Of a DNA stretch of 64,000 bases, positions 7,771 through 16,801 are shown piece after piece. Both the position numbers and the translations under genes were made by a program. The notes under the pieces were generated by a model. The model saw only the letters and a program-made list of their open reading frames with translations. It did no database searches and was not told the DNA's origin. The stretch covers positions 234,179-298,178 of the forward strand of contig CAUJDF010000070.1 in NCBI GenBank assembly GCA_963169045.1. The letters run 5' to 3'. Origin of the DNA: Myxococcota bacterium. GTDB lineage: Bacteria > Myxococcota_A > Bradymonadia > UBA7976 > UBA1532. Position 1 is the first letter of the stretch. Each line of letters begins with the position of its first letter.

Positions 7771-9030
7771 TCACCACCGCAGTTCGAGCGCCGCCGTCGT
7801 CTCGTCGTTGTCCACGTCGGCCTGCGCCTGCCCGGCGGCGGGCGCGCCGTTCGCCTCGCGGACGAGGCTGTGCTCCACGTGCAGCCGCAGCAGCTCGCCA
7901 TAGAGCTGCGTCGTCAGCGCCAGCGTCAGGACGTCCCAGTCCCAGGTGAGCGCCTGGCTCGGGTCGACGGCGCGCAGCGCGCGGCCCTCGGCGAGCCGCC
8001 GGTCGGCGCCGACGAGGCGGTAGTACTCGGCGCGCGCCCGCGGCTCGACCGTGCGCAGGAACGCGCGCGGGTGCTCCGAGCGGCGCCACACGTACCCGAC
8101 CTGGGCGTAGCCGGCGCGGCGGCGCAGCAGGCTCTCGGCGGACTCGATCGCCTCGACCCGGAGCTCGGCCCCCCCGAGGCGCGCGTCGAGGCGGCCGCCG
8201 GCCCACCAGAACGTGTCGTCCTGGCGGCGCGGATCAGCGGCGTCGAAGCCGGGGAGCAGCGCGTAGTTCGCCATGCGCGTGCGCAGCTCGTCGTAGCCGC
8301 GCTCGGCGGAGAGCGTGCCGCGGTAGCCGAAGGCCTCGAGCCGCACCCCGGCCCACTCGAGCGCCGCACGCGCGCCGTAGACCGGCGCGTTGCCGGAGAA
8401 GCTCTCGGCGTCGCCGCTGCCCACGACCGCCAGCGTCCCGCGCTCGCTCGCGTCGTTGACGAGCGCGGTGACGAGCGGGCGCATCAGGCCGAGCGAGACG
8501 CCGAGCGTCCAGCCGAGGCGGCCGCGCGCGCCGGCCTCCGCCGTGAGGTGGACCTCGCGTCTTCCCCAATAGATCCGAGATGTTAGAGGTTCACGGAACG
8601 TGAGGTCGTCGATCGCGACGAACGGCACGTTGAGGCCGGCCTCGAGGTGCACGTCGAGCGGCCCGAGGTCGCGCTCGAAGTCGAACCAGGCGGCGCGGGC
8701 CCGCGCTGCGCGGTCGTCGAATTCCAGCTCCGCGAGGAACGCGAGGCCCTCGTCGGTCACGAGCCGCGGCGCGAGCAGCACGCGCTCCAGGCGGGCCGTG
8801 CCGCTGCGCGTCCCGAGCGTGACCGTGTCGGTGCGGCTGTCGTGGCCCTCGCCGCCGGCGCCCTCGAGGTCGCGCCACGCCAGGTCGGCGCGGCCCTTCA
8901 GGACGAGGCGGAGGCCGTCGGGGCCCTCGATCGCGAAGCGCGGCGGCTGCCGCTCGTCGGAGAAGGCGTCCCAGCCGGCCCAGGCGGGGCGGACCAGCAA
9001 GAAGGAGAAGACGAGCAGCGCACGTCCCAC
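7771..9030 (-). CDS. Outer-membrane beta-barrel protein, TPP-regulated
   Basis: A 419-residue exported protein. The GTG at 9030 has GGGAG five bases upstream and opens a signal peptide ending 'LVRPAWA', cut before 'GWDAF'. The mature chain is a run of alternating amphipathic strands ('LRLVLKGRADLAWRD', 'LAFLAELEFDD', 'YAQVGYVWRR', 'ARAEYYRLVG') and ends in an aromatic residue ('ALELRW'), as outer-membrane barrels do. No TonB box or plug domain is visible, so it resembles a porin (alginate- or phosphate-porin type) rather than a TonB receptor. It is the first gene after a TPP riboswitch and is followed 11 bases later by a propeller lipoprotein. It may let thiamine, its phosphates or precursors through the outer membrane; the substrate is inferred only from the riboswitch. 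Confidence 0.75.
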   Translation of the reverse strand: MGRALLVFSFLLVRPAWAGWDAFSDERQPPRFAIEGPDGLRLVLKGRADLAWRDLEGAGGEGHDSRTDTVTLGTRSGTARLERVLLAPRLVTDEGLAFLAELEFDDRAARARAAWFDFERDLGPLDVHLEAGLNVPFVAIDDLTFREPLTSRIYWGRREVHLTAEAGARGRLGWTLGVSLGLMRPLVTALVNDASERGTLAVVGSGDAESFSGNAPVYGARAALEWAGVRLEAFGYRGTLSAERGYDELRTRMANYALLPGFDAADPRRQDDTFWWAGGRLDARLGGAELRVEAIESAESLLRRRAGYAQVGYVWRRSEHPRAFLRTVEPRARAEYYRLVGADRRLAEGRALRAVDPSQALTWDWDVLTLALTTQLYGELLRLHVEHSLVREANGAPAAGQAQADVDNDETTAALELRW

Positions 9031-9101
9031 GACGACTCCCGTGGGCCATGCCGCGCGCCCGACGGCACGCGCGCGTGCGCCGGGATCGCGCTGCGCCCCC
9101 G

Positions 9102-9182
9102 TCCCTCCGTTGGCATGACCCAAATCAGGTTCGACGGGTATCTCTCAGCCCGGCGCGGTCGCGTGCCGGGCACCCCGGGGGG
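9102..9182 (-). promoter_or_regulatory. TPP (thiamine pyrophosphate) riboswitch
   Basis: Read on the minus strand, this stretch has the conserved parts of the THI element in order: 'GGGGTGCCC', a GC-rich P3 stem (CCGGC...GCGCCGG), 'CTGAGAGATACCCG' (CTGAGA at 9148-9143), 'GAACCTGAT' (9132-9124), and 'TTGGGTCATGCCAACGGAGG'. These are the nucleotides that bind the pyrimidine and pyrophosphate of TPP. It lies about 70 bases upstream of the GTG at 9030 and so controls the barrel-propeller operon. No clear T-tailed terminator follows, which suggests control of translation or Rho access. The divergent gene starts at 9291. Confidence 0.95.
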
Positions 9183-9290
9183 CGCGCGGCGAGACTGCGC
9201 CCGAGGCGGGCGGCTGTCAACCGGCCGGATTTGTGCCGCCCCCCGTCGCCCGTCTACTGTCCCCGACCTCCGTCGGCGGGAGGTTCCAGC

Positions 9291-12200
9291 GTGGTCAGGG
9301 GTGTGTCGTTGCGGTGTGTTTTCGGCCTTTTCCTCGTTGTTCTCGCGGGTTGCGAGGGCGGCGAGACGGCCGCCGGCGGGCCGGGGGACGCGCAGCCGTC
9401 GGCCGGGGACGCGGGCGGCGGCTGCGTCGCTGCGTGCGAGGGGGCGCGACGGTGCGACGCCGACGGTGTCGCGCAGGTGTGCGCCGACTACGACGGCGAC
9501 GGCTGCGCCGAGTGGGGCGGCGACGTACCGTGCCTGGACGGCACGACGTGCAGCGAGGGCGCCTGCGTGGCGGCGTGCGACCACGCCTGCGCCGAGGGCG
9601 AGGCCGTGTGCGGCGGCGGCGGCATCCGGCGCTGCGCGGTGGCGGCGGATGGCTGCCGCGCGCTGGGGGCGCCCGAGCCGTGCGGCGAGGGCCTGCGCTG
9701 CGACGACGGCGCGTGCGTCGAGGCCGACCGCCCCTGCGTCGCCACCTGCGACGCCGACGGCGCCCGGCAGTGCGGCGACGGCGGCTACCAGCGCTGCGGC
9801 CAGTTCGACGAGGACGCCTGCCTCGAGTGGTCCGTGACCATCCCCTGCGGCGCGGGCGAGACCTGCGCCGACGGCGAGTGCCTGCCCGACTGCACCGACG
9901 AGTGCGGGGGCGGCGAAGTGAGCTGCTCCGGTGACGGCTTCACGACCTGCGGCAACCACGACCGGGACATCTGCCTGGAGCCCGGCCCGGTGATCGGCTG
10001 CGGCGCCGACGAGCGCTGCGACGACGGCCGCTGCGTGCCCGTCGCCCTGCCGTGCGAGGACGCCTGCGACGCAGAGGGCGCGAGCGTCTGCGCCGAGGGC
10101 GGCGCCGCCTGGCAGCGATGCGGACAGTACGACGCCGACGAGTGCCTCGAGCTGTCGCCTGCTGTCGCGTGCGCGGGGTTCGAGCGGTGCGAGGCGGGGG
10201 CCTGCGTCCCGGTCTGCGAGGACGAGTGCGGCGCCGGGGCGCGGCGCTGCGGCGGCGGCGGCGCGCAGATCTGCGGCAACTTCGACCACGACCCCTGCCT
10301 CGAGTGGGCGCCGGCGGAGGCCTGCGGCGAGGGCGAGCGCTGCGACGACGGCCGCTGCGTCCGCGTCGACGTCCCCTGCGAGGACGCCTGCGCGGCGGAC
10401 GCGCGCCGCTGCGGGGCCGCCGGCGTGGAGGTCTGCGGCAACTTCGACGACGACGCCTGCCGCGAGTGGAGCCCGGCGGTGGCGTGCGGCGAGGGCGAGC
10501 GCTGCGAGGGTGAGGGCGAGTGCGTCGCCGACTGCGCCGACGAGTGCGCTCCCGGCGAGGCGGCCTGCGCCGGCAACGGCGTGAGCGTGTGCGGGAACTT
10601 CGACGCCGACCCGTGTCTCGAGCCCGGCCCCCCGCAGGGATGCCCCGCGGGCCAGAGCTGCTCCGACGGGCAGTGCCGCCTCGACTGCGTCGACGAGTGC
10701 GCCGCCGACGGCGCCCGCGCCTGCGTGGCGGGCGTGAACGCCGTGCGCCTGTGCGGCGCCTACGACGCCGACGCATGCCGCGACTGGTCGAGCCCCCTGC
10801 CCTGCCGGGCCGACGAGGCGTGCGTCGACGGGCGCTGCGTGGCCGTGTGCCGCGACGAGTGCGCCGCGGGCGATCGCCGCTGCCTCGGCGACGGCTACGA
10901 GGTCTGCGGCGACTTCGACGCCGACGACTGCCTCGAGTTCGGGGGCGGGGAGGCGTGCGGCGCCGGCCAGACCTGCGAGGCCGGCGCGTGCAACACCCCG
11001 TGCCGGGACGAGTGCCCGGGCGAGGGCGCCGGCGACTGCCCGGACGCCGGCAGCAGCCGGGCCTGCGGCAACTTCGACGCCGACGCCTGCTTCGAGTGGA
11101 GCGTGGCGCGGGCCTGCGGGCTCGCCGAGGCCTGCGTCGACGGCGCCTGCGCGCCGCGGCCGCCGCCGGCGCGGCCGGTGATCGACGAGGTGCTCTTCGA
11201 CGCCGAGGGCGCCGACGCCCCCGGCGTCTTCGTGGAGCTGTGGGGGCCGCCCGGCACCGCGCTCGCCGGCTTCTCGCTGGTCGGAATCAACGGCACCAAC
11301 GGCGAGATCTACGCGCGCATCCCGCTGGCGGGCGCCATCCCGCCCGACGGGTCCTTCGTCGTCGCCCACCCCGACGCGGCGCCGGCCCTCGCGGGCCAGG
11401 CCGACCAGTTCCACGCCGGCGCGGACCTCCAGAACGGGCCCGACTCGGTGCAGCTCCGGTGGGGCGACCTCGTCGTCGACGCCCTCGGCTATGGCGACTT
11501 CGCGGACGCGCGCTTTGCGGGCGAGGGCACACCGGCCGGGCGGGTCCAGGCCGGCCAGTCGCTCGCGCGCGACGCGCGCCACACGGACACGGGCGACAAC
11601 GCGGCGGACTTCCGCGCCGGCCCGCCGTCGCCGGGCGCCGGCACGGCCGGCTGCGAGGCGGCGTGCGCCGAGGCCGGCGCCACGCGCTGCAGCGGAGCGG
11701 TGGCCGAGCGGTGCGCCGCGGGCGCCGGCGGTTGCCTCGTCTGGACGCCGGTCGAGGACTGCGGCGCCGACGACCGCCTCTGCCAGGACGGCGCCTGCGT
11801 CGCCCCGCAGGGCTGCGCGGTGCCCGACGGCATCCAGGGACCGGTCGCGAACCTCGCCGACATGGACGCCCAGGACCAGCGCGGGACGCCGATCCCGTCG
11901 ATCGACGTGCTGCCGATCGCCGGGGGCTTCGCCGTCGCGGCCGGGAGCGTGGACGTCGCCCGCTTCGCCCTGCTCGACCTCGACGCGCGAGTGCAGGCGG
12001 GCCCCGTCGGGCTGGGCACGACGCGCTACGACCTGTGGGGCACGCGCGACGCCTACCCCCCGTCGATCGTGTTCACCGGCGAGCAGTACGTGGTGGCGTG
12101 GTCCGCCTTCAGCGACGCGGGCAACCGCGACATCGTGCTGACGCGGCTGACGCCCGAAGGCCAGACGATCGGGCGCCGGCAGATGATCGTCTCGCAGCGC

Positions 12201-12941
12201 AAGGGCTTCAACCCGGTCATCCGCGGGGATCGCGCCGGCCTGCAGGTCTTCTTCAACGCCTACGCCATGGTGGATCGCATCGACCTGAACGTCCTCGGCG
12301 AGCGGCAGGGCGACGAGGTGACGGTGACCAGCGTCCGCGGCGACACCCGGGAGCGCGGCTACGTGAGGCTGGCGACGTCGGCGCAGGGCGGGCGCGGCCT
12401 CGCGTTCCTCCACGCCGTCGAGGCCTTCGGGACGCCGCACCTCTGGTTCCGGCCGCTCGACGCGGACGGCCGGCCGGCGGGCGACGAGCGAGCCTTCGGC
12501 GAGGTCTACCCGAGCGCCACCTGGCCGGGGCTGTTCCTCTTCGCGCACCCGCGGGATGGCTACCTGATGCTGTGGCAGGCCCGCCTCGCCGACGCCGTCC
12601 GCACGCGGGTAATCTTCTATGCGCGCCTCGCCGCCGACGGCGCGCCGCTCCAGACCGTCCGCCTCGACCAGCTCGACCCGCCCGCCGACTACCTGCCAAA
12701 CATGGACGTGATGTCGGTCCACTTCGACGGCGAGCGCATCGGCGTGGTGCACCGCCGCGAGCACGCCCGGGAGCCCGCGCACTTCGCGATCCAATGGATG
12801 GGCCTCGACGGTGCGTCGCTCGGCCGGACCGAGCTCGGCCAGGACGGCGGCGTCCTCACGCGCCACCCCGAGGACGGCGCCTGGCGCCTCTTCATCCCTG
12901 GGAATCCCATCCGGGTGGCGCGGCTCGGCTGCGCGGACTGA
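9291..12941 (+). CDS. Giant lipoprotein: 12 Cys-rich repeats, lamin-tail domain, propeller-like end
   Basis: A lipoprotein of 1216 residues. The GTG at 9291 has GGGAGG seven bases upstream and a signal ending 'VVLAGC'. From about residue 45 there are eleven tandem units of 45-55 residues with the pattern C-x3-C...C...C(G)xxDxDxCxEW...C..GexC..G.C, many containing 'CGNFDxDxC'. A lamin-tail (LTD) domain follows ('IDEVLFDAEG', 'VFVELWGPPGTALAGFSLVGING', 'NGPDSVQLRWGD', about 630-790), then a twelfth Cys unit. The C-terminal 370 residues form a propeller-like region ('YVVAWSAFSDAGNRDIVLTRL', 'GYLMLWQARL'). Family knowledge says LTDs bind or display at surfaces. The overall role is unknown; adhesion or a structural surface layer is a guess. 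It is divergent from the TPP-regulated operon. Confidence 0.8.
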   Translation: MVRGVSLRCVFGLFLVVLAGCEGGETAAGGPGDAQPSAGDAGGGCVAACEGARRCDADGVAQVCADYDGDGCAEWGGDVPCLDGTTCSEGACVAACDHACAEGEAVCGGGGIRRCAVAADGCRALGAPEPCGEGLRCDDGACVEADRPCVATCDADGARQCGDGGYQRCGQFDEDACLEWSVTIPCGAGETCADGECLPDCTDECGGGEVSCSGDGFTTCGNHDRDICLEPGPVIGCGADERCDDGRCVPVALPCEDACDAEGASVCAEGGAAWQRCGQYDADECLELSPAVACAGFERCEAGACVPVCEDECGAGARRCGGGGAQICGNFDHDPCLEWAPAEACGEGERCDDGRCVRVDVPCEDACAADARRCGAAGVEVCGNFDDDACREWSPAVACGEGERCEGEGECVADCADECAPGEAACAGNGVSVCGNFDADPCLEPGPPQGCPAGQSCSDGQCRLDCVDECAADGARACVAGVNAVRLCGAYDADACRDWSSPLPCRADEACVDGRCVAVCRDECAAGDRRCLGDGYEVCGDFDADDCLEFGGGEACGAGQTCEAGACNTPCRDECPGEGAGDCPDAGSSRACGNFDADACFEWSVARACGLAEACVDGACAPRPPPARPVIDEVLFDAEGADAPGVFVELWGPPGTALAGFSLVGINGTNGEIYARIPLAGAIPPDGSFVVAHPDAAPALAGQADQFHAGADLQNGPDSVQLRWGDLVVDALGYGDFADARFAGEGTPAGRVQAGQSLARDARHTDTGDNAADFRAGPPSPGAGTAGCEAACAEAGATRCSGAVAERCAAGAGGCLVWTPVEDCGADDRLCQDGACVAPQGCAVPDGIQGPVANLADMDAQDQRGTPIPSIDVLPIAGGFAVAAGSVDVARFALLDLDARVQAGPVGLGTTRYDLWGTRDAYPPSIVFTGEQYVVAWSAFSDAGNRDIVLTRLTPEGQTIGRRQMIVSQRKGFNPVIRGDRAGLQVFFNAYAMVDRIDLNVLGERQGDEVTVTSVRGDTRERGYVRLATSAQGGRGLAFLHAVEAFGTPHLWFRPLDADGRPAGDERAFGEVYPSATWPGLFLFAHPRDGYLMLWQARLADAVRTRVIFYARLAADGAPLQTVRLDQLDPPADYLPNMDVMSVHFDGERIGVVHRREHAREPAHFAIQWMGLDGASLGRTELGQDGGVLTRHPEDGAWRLFIPGNPIRVARLGCAD

Positions 12942-13053
12942 CCGCTCCGTCCCGCCCGCGGTCCCCCGAGCCGGAGCCGTCGTTCGACCTCACCGCCTGA
13001 CGGGCGCCACGTCCCGACGGCCAACAGAAGCGAAGCCGCAGACCCCTTCGGGT

Positions 13054-13084
13054 GGGGCCGCCGCCGCAAGTCTGCGGCGGCCCC
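13054..13084. terminator. Strong hairpin downstream of the repeat lipoprotein
   Basis: An 11-bp perfect stem (GGGGCCGCCGC / GCGGCGGCCCC) with a 9-base loop lies 113 bases past the stop at 12941. There is no T-run, so it may pause transcription, protect a 3' end, or be a REP-like element: its core GCCGCAAGTCTGCG recurs at 47557-47570. The rest of the 429-bp gap (12942-13370) has no gene I can support. Confidence 0.45.
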
Positions 13085-13370
13085 ATGGCGGCGAGCTTCC
13101 CCGCCCGCCGTCGGCGGCCCCTCCTCTGCGGGGTCGGGGGCACTCCATCCGCAAGCGCCCACCTGTGGCCCTCGCCGATCGAACCGCCCGTGTTCCGGGT
13201 CGTTGCGAGAGGCGGCTTGAACGTCCCATCCGCCGACCTCCTGTTCAGCGTGTTTACAAGATTTCAAGAGCCGTGCAACATCCTGGGTCGGGGGGCGCGA
13301 GACACCCGAACCTCTGGACCTCGAATCCGAACATCAGGAGGCGCCGAAGTGGCGTGGTGCGCGATGGACC

Positions 13371-14237
13371 GTGGCGGCGGGCGTGGGCCTGCTGATGGGG
13401 CTGCCCGGGGGGGCGATGGCCGTCGACGGGGTGGTCGAGATCAACGAGGCGCGGGTCCAGGCCGGCAACATCACACCGGGCGACACGCCGGGGTATCCGG
13501 TGACGATCACCCGTCCGGGGAGCTACCGCCTCACCGGCGACCTGAGCCATGCGCTCGTCCCGGGTGAGAGCGCGATCGACGTCCTGACGAACGGCGCCAC
13601 GATCGACCTCAACGGTTTCACCATCTTCGGCCCGGGTTGCTCGGCGGCGGCCATCTCGCAGGGGCAATGCACGGGGGCTGCGATTTCAGGGGGCGGCCAG
13701 ATGACCGTTCTGAACGGGCAGATTCAGGCAAGCGCCGGCATCCGTCTGTCCGAGTTCGCCCGAGTCTCGAACGTGACACTCACCGCCTACGCCGCCGGCG
13801 TCGCGATCCAGGTCACCGGTGACGGAAACGTCATCGAGAACGTGCAGATCGACATGCGGGGGGCGGGGATCGGCATCCAGGCCAACCACTGGAACGATGG
13901 ACGGCCGGGTAGCATCCTCGTGCGCGACGCCGTGATCGCCTTCCGGAGTCCGGGCTCGGGCACCGGGTACTCCGAGAGTGGCTTCGTGCGGAGCCGGCTC
14001 GAGCGGGTAGTGGTGCGCGGGGGCCAGGTCGGCATCTCGTCCCACGGTCGGCTCCTCCTGTCCGACAGCATGATCGAGGGACAGACGTCCTGGGGCGTCG
14101 TGAACCACAACAACACGGGCGCGCTCGTCGTGGCCTTGTCGGGCAACGTGATCGACGCGGCCCCTCAGGGCCGGGACATCTTCGGACCTCACGTCCACCT
14201 CACCCCGAGCAGCTGCGGCGCCGGGGTCTGTCCCTGA
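13371..14237 (+). CDS. Exported right-handed beta-helix protein
   Basis: About 288 residues, with a signal-like hydrophobic start ('GVGLLMGLPGGAMA') then 'VDGVVEINEARVQAG' and 'PGSYRLTGDL'. The rest is parallel beta-helix sequence ('IDLNGFTIFGPG', 'VSNVTLTAYAAGVAIQVTGDGNVIENV', 'RLERVVVRGGQVGI'), the fold of pectate lyase-like and carbohydrate-associated proteins. No catalytic set is evident. The start is uncertain. A good ribosome site (AGGAGG, 13336-13341) points to a GTG at 13349 in a different frame. The correct frame is open upstream and encodes a charged 'KWRGARW' n-region but has no ATG/GTG at the right distance. A one-base error or unusual start near 13345 would reconcile this; 13371 is the first in-frame GTG. 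Confidence 0.65.
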   Translation: MAAGVGLLMGLPGGAMAVDGVVEINEARVQAGNITPGDTPGYPVTITRPGSYRLTGDLSHALVPGESAIDVLTNGATIDLNGFTIFGPGCSAAAISQGQCTGAAISGGGQMTVLNGQIQASAGIRLSEFARVSNVTLTAYAAGVAIQVTGDGNVIENVQIDMRGAGIGIQANHWNDGRPGSILVRDAVIAFRSPGSGTGYSESGFVRSRLERVVVRGGQVGISSHGRLLLSDSMIEGQTSWGVVNHNNTGALVVALSGNVIDAAPQGRDIFGPHVHLTPSSCGAGVCP

Positions 14238-14272
14238 CTTCGTGAAACCGGCTGCGGCCCCGGGAGAGCGTG

Positions 14273-16801
14273 ATGCCTGCGCACGTCTACACTCTGCGCC
14301 GATCCCGATGGCGCGCCGTTCTCCTCACGGTCGGCCTCGCGGCGTCGCCCGCCGCGGCAGAGACGCCGCTGCGCACGCTGTGGTGGTCGGCCGACGCGAT
14401 CATCGACGTCGACGGCTCGGTCCTGTACCCGAACGACGCGTACCGCGAGCGCGGTGACGCCTCGGGGCGCGTCGAGGTGGGCCAGGGGGCCGACGGCGAC
14501 CTGACCGCCCTGCACGTCTTCGGAGACGGCACGTTCCTGGCGGCGTACGACGTCGACCTCGTGCTCGGGGATGAGGCCTTCGAGACACGCGACGTCGCGT
14601 TCTGGGACGGCGCGGCGTGGTCGCCATACTTCCGCGGCGTCGAGGCCCGGGTGCCCGCCGGCGTGGGCGTGGACGCGGTCACCGTCGACGCAGAGGGCGA
14701 TCTGCTGCTCTCGTTCGACACCTCGTTCGAGGCGTTCGGCCTGCAAATCGAAGACGAAGACGTCGTCCGGTACCAGCTCGACGCGGAGCAGCCGCTCGTC
14801 ACCGTCTTCGACGGGACGGCGGCCGGCGTCGAACCGGCGTGGGACGTCGATGCGGTCGACCGCCTCGCCACGTCCGGCACCTTCCTCTTCTCGTTCGACG
14901 GCCCGGGCGTCGTCGGGGGCGTGGCCTTCGCCGACGAGGACGTGCTCGAGCACGACCCGGTCGCCGGCACGTGGACCATGGTCTTGCGCGGCGCGCAGAT
15001 CCACCCGGGCCTCGCCGAGGTGAACCTCGACGCGGTCTCGGCGCGACCGGAGCGGGACACCGACGGCGACGGCCTCTCCGACGCCGAGGAAGAGACGCTC
15101 GGCACCGATCCGCTCGACCCCGATATGGACGACGACAGCCTCGACGACCGCCGCGAAGTGCGCGAGACGCTGACGGATCCGACGTCCGCCGACACCGACG
15201 GCGACGGCCTGGACGACGGCCTCGAGGTCCGCCGCGGGAGCGCCCCCCGCCTCGCCGACACCGACGGCGACCGCCTGGACGACGGCGACGAGCTCGACCA
15301 CGGCACCGACCCGCTGACCCGGGACACCGACGCCGACGGCCTGGGCGACGGTGATGAGATCGGCGTCCACGGCACGGATCCCAACCTCGCCGACTCCGAC
15401 GGCGACAACCTGGAAGACGGCGAAGAGGTCGCGCAGGGCACCGACCCGACGGCACGCGACTCGGACCTCGACGGCGTCGACGACGACCTCGAGATCGCGG
15501 CGGGCACCAACCCCCTGCTGGCGCGCACGCTCCTCGACACGTTCCTCGTCTCGCCCGACGTCGCGGTGAGCCTCGGCGGCACCTTCGTCGACGACCACGA
15601 CGTCGTCCGCGTCGAGCCCGGCGCCGTCGCCCTGGTGGCTCTCGGAGCCGTCCCGGCGGACGCCGACGTCGTCGCCCACCACGCGGATCGCCTGGGAGCG
15701 CACCTCCTCGTGTTCGACACGACCGTCGTGCTGGCCGGCGGCGGTTTCGCCGGGCCGGCCGACGTCGTGCGGTTCGCCGGGGGCACCCACCGGGTCGTCT
15801 TCTCGGGCGCGGCGGCCGGCGTTCCCGAGGGCGCCGCCATCGACGCGCTGGCGCTCGACGCCGGGGGCGACATGCTCCTCTCCTTCGACGTGGACGTCGC
15901 GTTGCCCGGCGGTCTCTACGCGGCCGACGAGGACCTGGTCGTGTGGCGCGCCGCCGCCGCCACGTTCGCGCTGGCGTTCGACGGGAGCGCGGCCGGGGTG
16001 GACACCGCCCTCGACCTGGACGCCGTCCACGCGCTCGACGGCGGGCGCCTGCTGCTGTCGTTCGACGGCGCCGGCAGGCTCCCGTGGATCACCTTCGCGG
16101 ACGAGGACGTGGTCGAGCTCGACCCGGTGTCCGGCCGCTTCGAGGTGGCCTGGCGCGGCGCCGCCCACGACGGGGCCTGGAGCGAGGCCGATCTCGACGC
16201 CCTCTCGGTGCCGCCCGTCGAGCCGGACGCCGACGGCGACGGCGTGCCCGACGCCGCCGACAACTGCCCCGACGAGCCGAACGCCGACCAGGTCGACGCC
16301 GACGAGGACGGCGTGGGCGACGCATGCGACGCCTGTCCGGCGGACGCCGGCAAGGTCGCGCCCGGTGCCTGCGGCTGTGGCGCTGCTGACACCGACGCCG
16401 ACGGCGATGGCACGCCGGACTGCCACGATGGCTGCCCGGCGGACGCCGGCAAGGTCGCGCCGGGTGTCTGCGGCTGTGGCACGGCCGACACCGACGCCGA
16501 CGGCGACGGCCTGGTCGCCTGCCAGGACAACTGCCCGGCCGTGCCGAACGTCAAGCAGCGCGACCGCGACGGTGACGGCGTCGGCGATGAGTGCGACGTG
16601 TGCAAGAAGGCACCCGACGTCGACGCCGACGGCGACGGTGTGCTCGACTGCCTCGACGTGTGCCCGGCCCTGCACGACCCGGCGCAGGCTGATCGCGACG
16701 GCGACGGCGTCGGCGACGACTGCGACAACTGCGTCGACCGCCGCAACCAGAACCAGCGCGACCGCGACGGTGACGGCGTCGGCGACGCCTGCGACCGCTG
16801 A
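14273..16801 (+). CDS. Exported thrombospondin type 3 repeat protein
   Basis: An 842-residue protein. The ATG at 14273 follows GGGAG by six bases. The signal peptide ends 'GLAASPAAA' before 'ETPLRT'. There are two related propeller-like halves, each with 'LLLSFD' strands and 'ADEDV(V/L)E' units: about 25-255 and 425-655. Between them (about 260-420) lies a row of 'DTDGDGLxDxxE' calcium-binding units. The C-terminus (about 660-842) is a thrombospondin type 3 array with paired Cys ('CPADAGKVAPG.CGCG' twice, 'DRDGDGVGD.CD' four times). Such arrays bind Ca2+ and stiffen extracellular proteins. No sorting signal follows the last repeat. Likely a Ca2+-stabilised surface or secreted protein; the role is unknown. 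Confidence 0.8.
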   Translation: MPAHVYTLRRSRWRAVLLTVGLAASPAAAETPLRTLWWSADAIIDVDGSVLYPNDAYRERGDASGRVEVGQGADGDLTALHVFGDGTFLAAYDVDLVLGDEAFETRDVAFWDGAAWSPYFRGVEARVPAGVGVDAVTVDAEGDLLLSFDTSFEAFGLQIEDEDVVRYQLDAEQPLVTVFDGTAAGVEPAWDVDAVDRLATSGTFLFSFDGPGVVGGVAFADEDVLEHDPVAGTWTMVLRGAQIHPGLAEVNLDAVSARPERDTDGDGLSDAEEETLGTDPLDPDMDDDSLDDRREVRETLTDPTSADTDGDGLDDGLEVRRGSAPRLADTDGDRLDDGDELDHGTDPLTRDTDADGLGDGDEIGVHGTDPNLADSDGDNLEDGEEVAQGTDPTARDSDLDGVDDDLEIAAGTNPLLARTLLDTFLVSPDVAVSLGGTFVDDHDVVRVEPGAVALVALGAVPADADVVAHHADRLGAHLLVFDTTVVLAGGGFAGPADVVRFAGGTHRVVFSGAAAGVPEGAAIDALALDAGGDMLLSFDVDVALPGGLYAADEDLVVWRAAAATFALAFDGSAAGVDTALDLDAVHALDGGRLLLSFDGAGRLPWITFADEDVVELDPVSGRFEVAWRGAAHDGAWSEADLDALSVPPVEPDADGDGVPDAADNCPDEPNADQVDADEDGVGDACDACPADAGKVAPGACGCGAADTDADGDGTPDCHDGCPADAGKVAPGVCGCGTADTDADGDGLVACQDNCPAVPNVKQRDRDGDGVGDECDVCKKAPDVDADGDGVLDCLDVCPALHDPAQADRDGDGVGDDCDNCVDRRNQNQRDRDGDGVGDACDR

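Noticed and set aside
9048..9290. N-terminal extension of the Cys-repeat lipoprotein back to 9048
   Set aside because: It would run antisense through the TPP riboswitch; GGAGG and a lipoprotein signal fix the start at 9291.
8898..12866. A 1322-codon open frame antisense to the Cys-repeat lipoprotein
   Set aside because: Very high GC keeps antisense frames open; the sequence has no signal, domain or ribosome site and the plus strand clearly encodes a lipoprotein.
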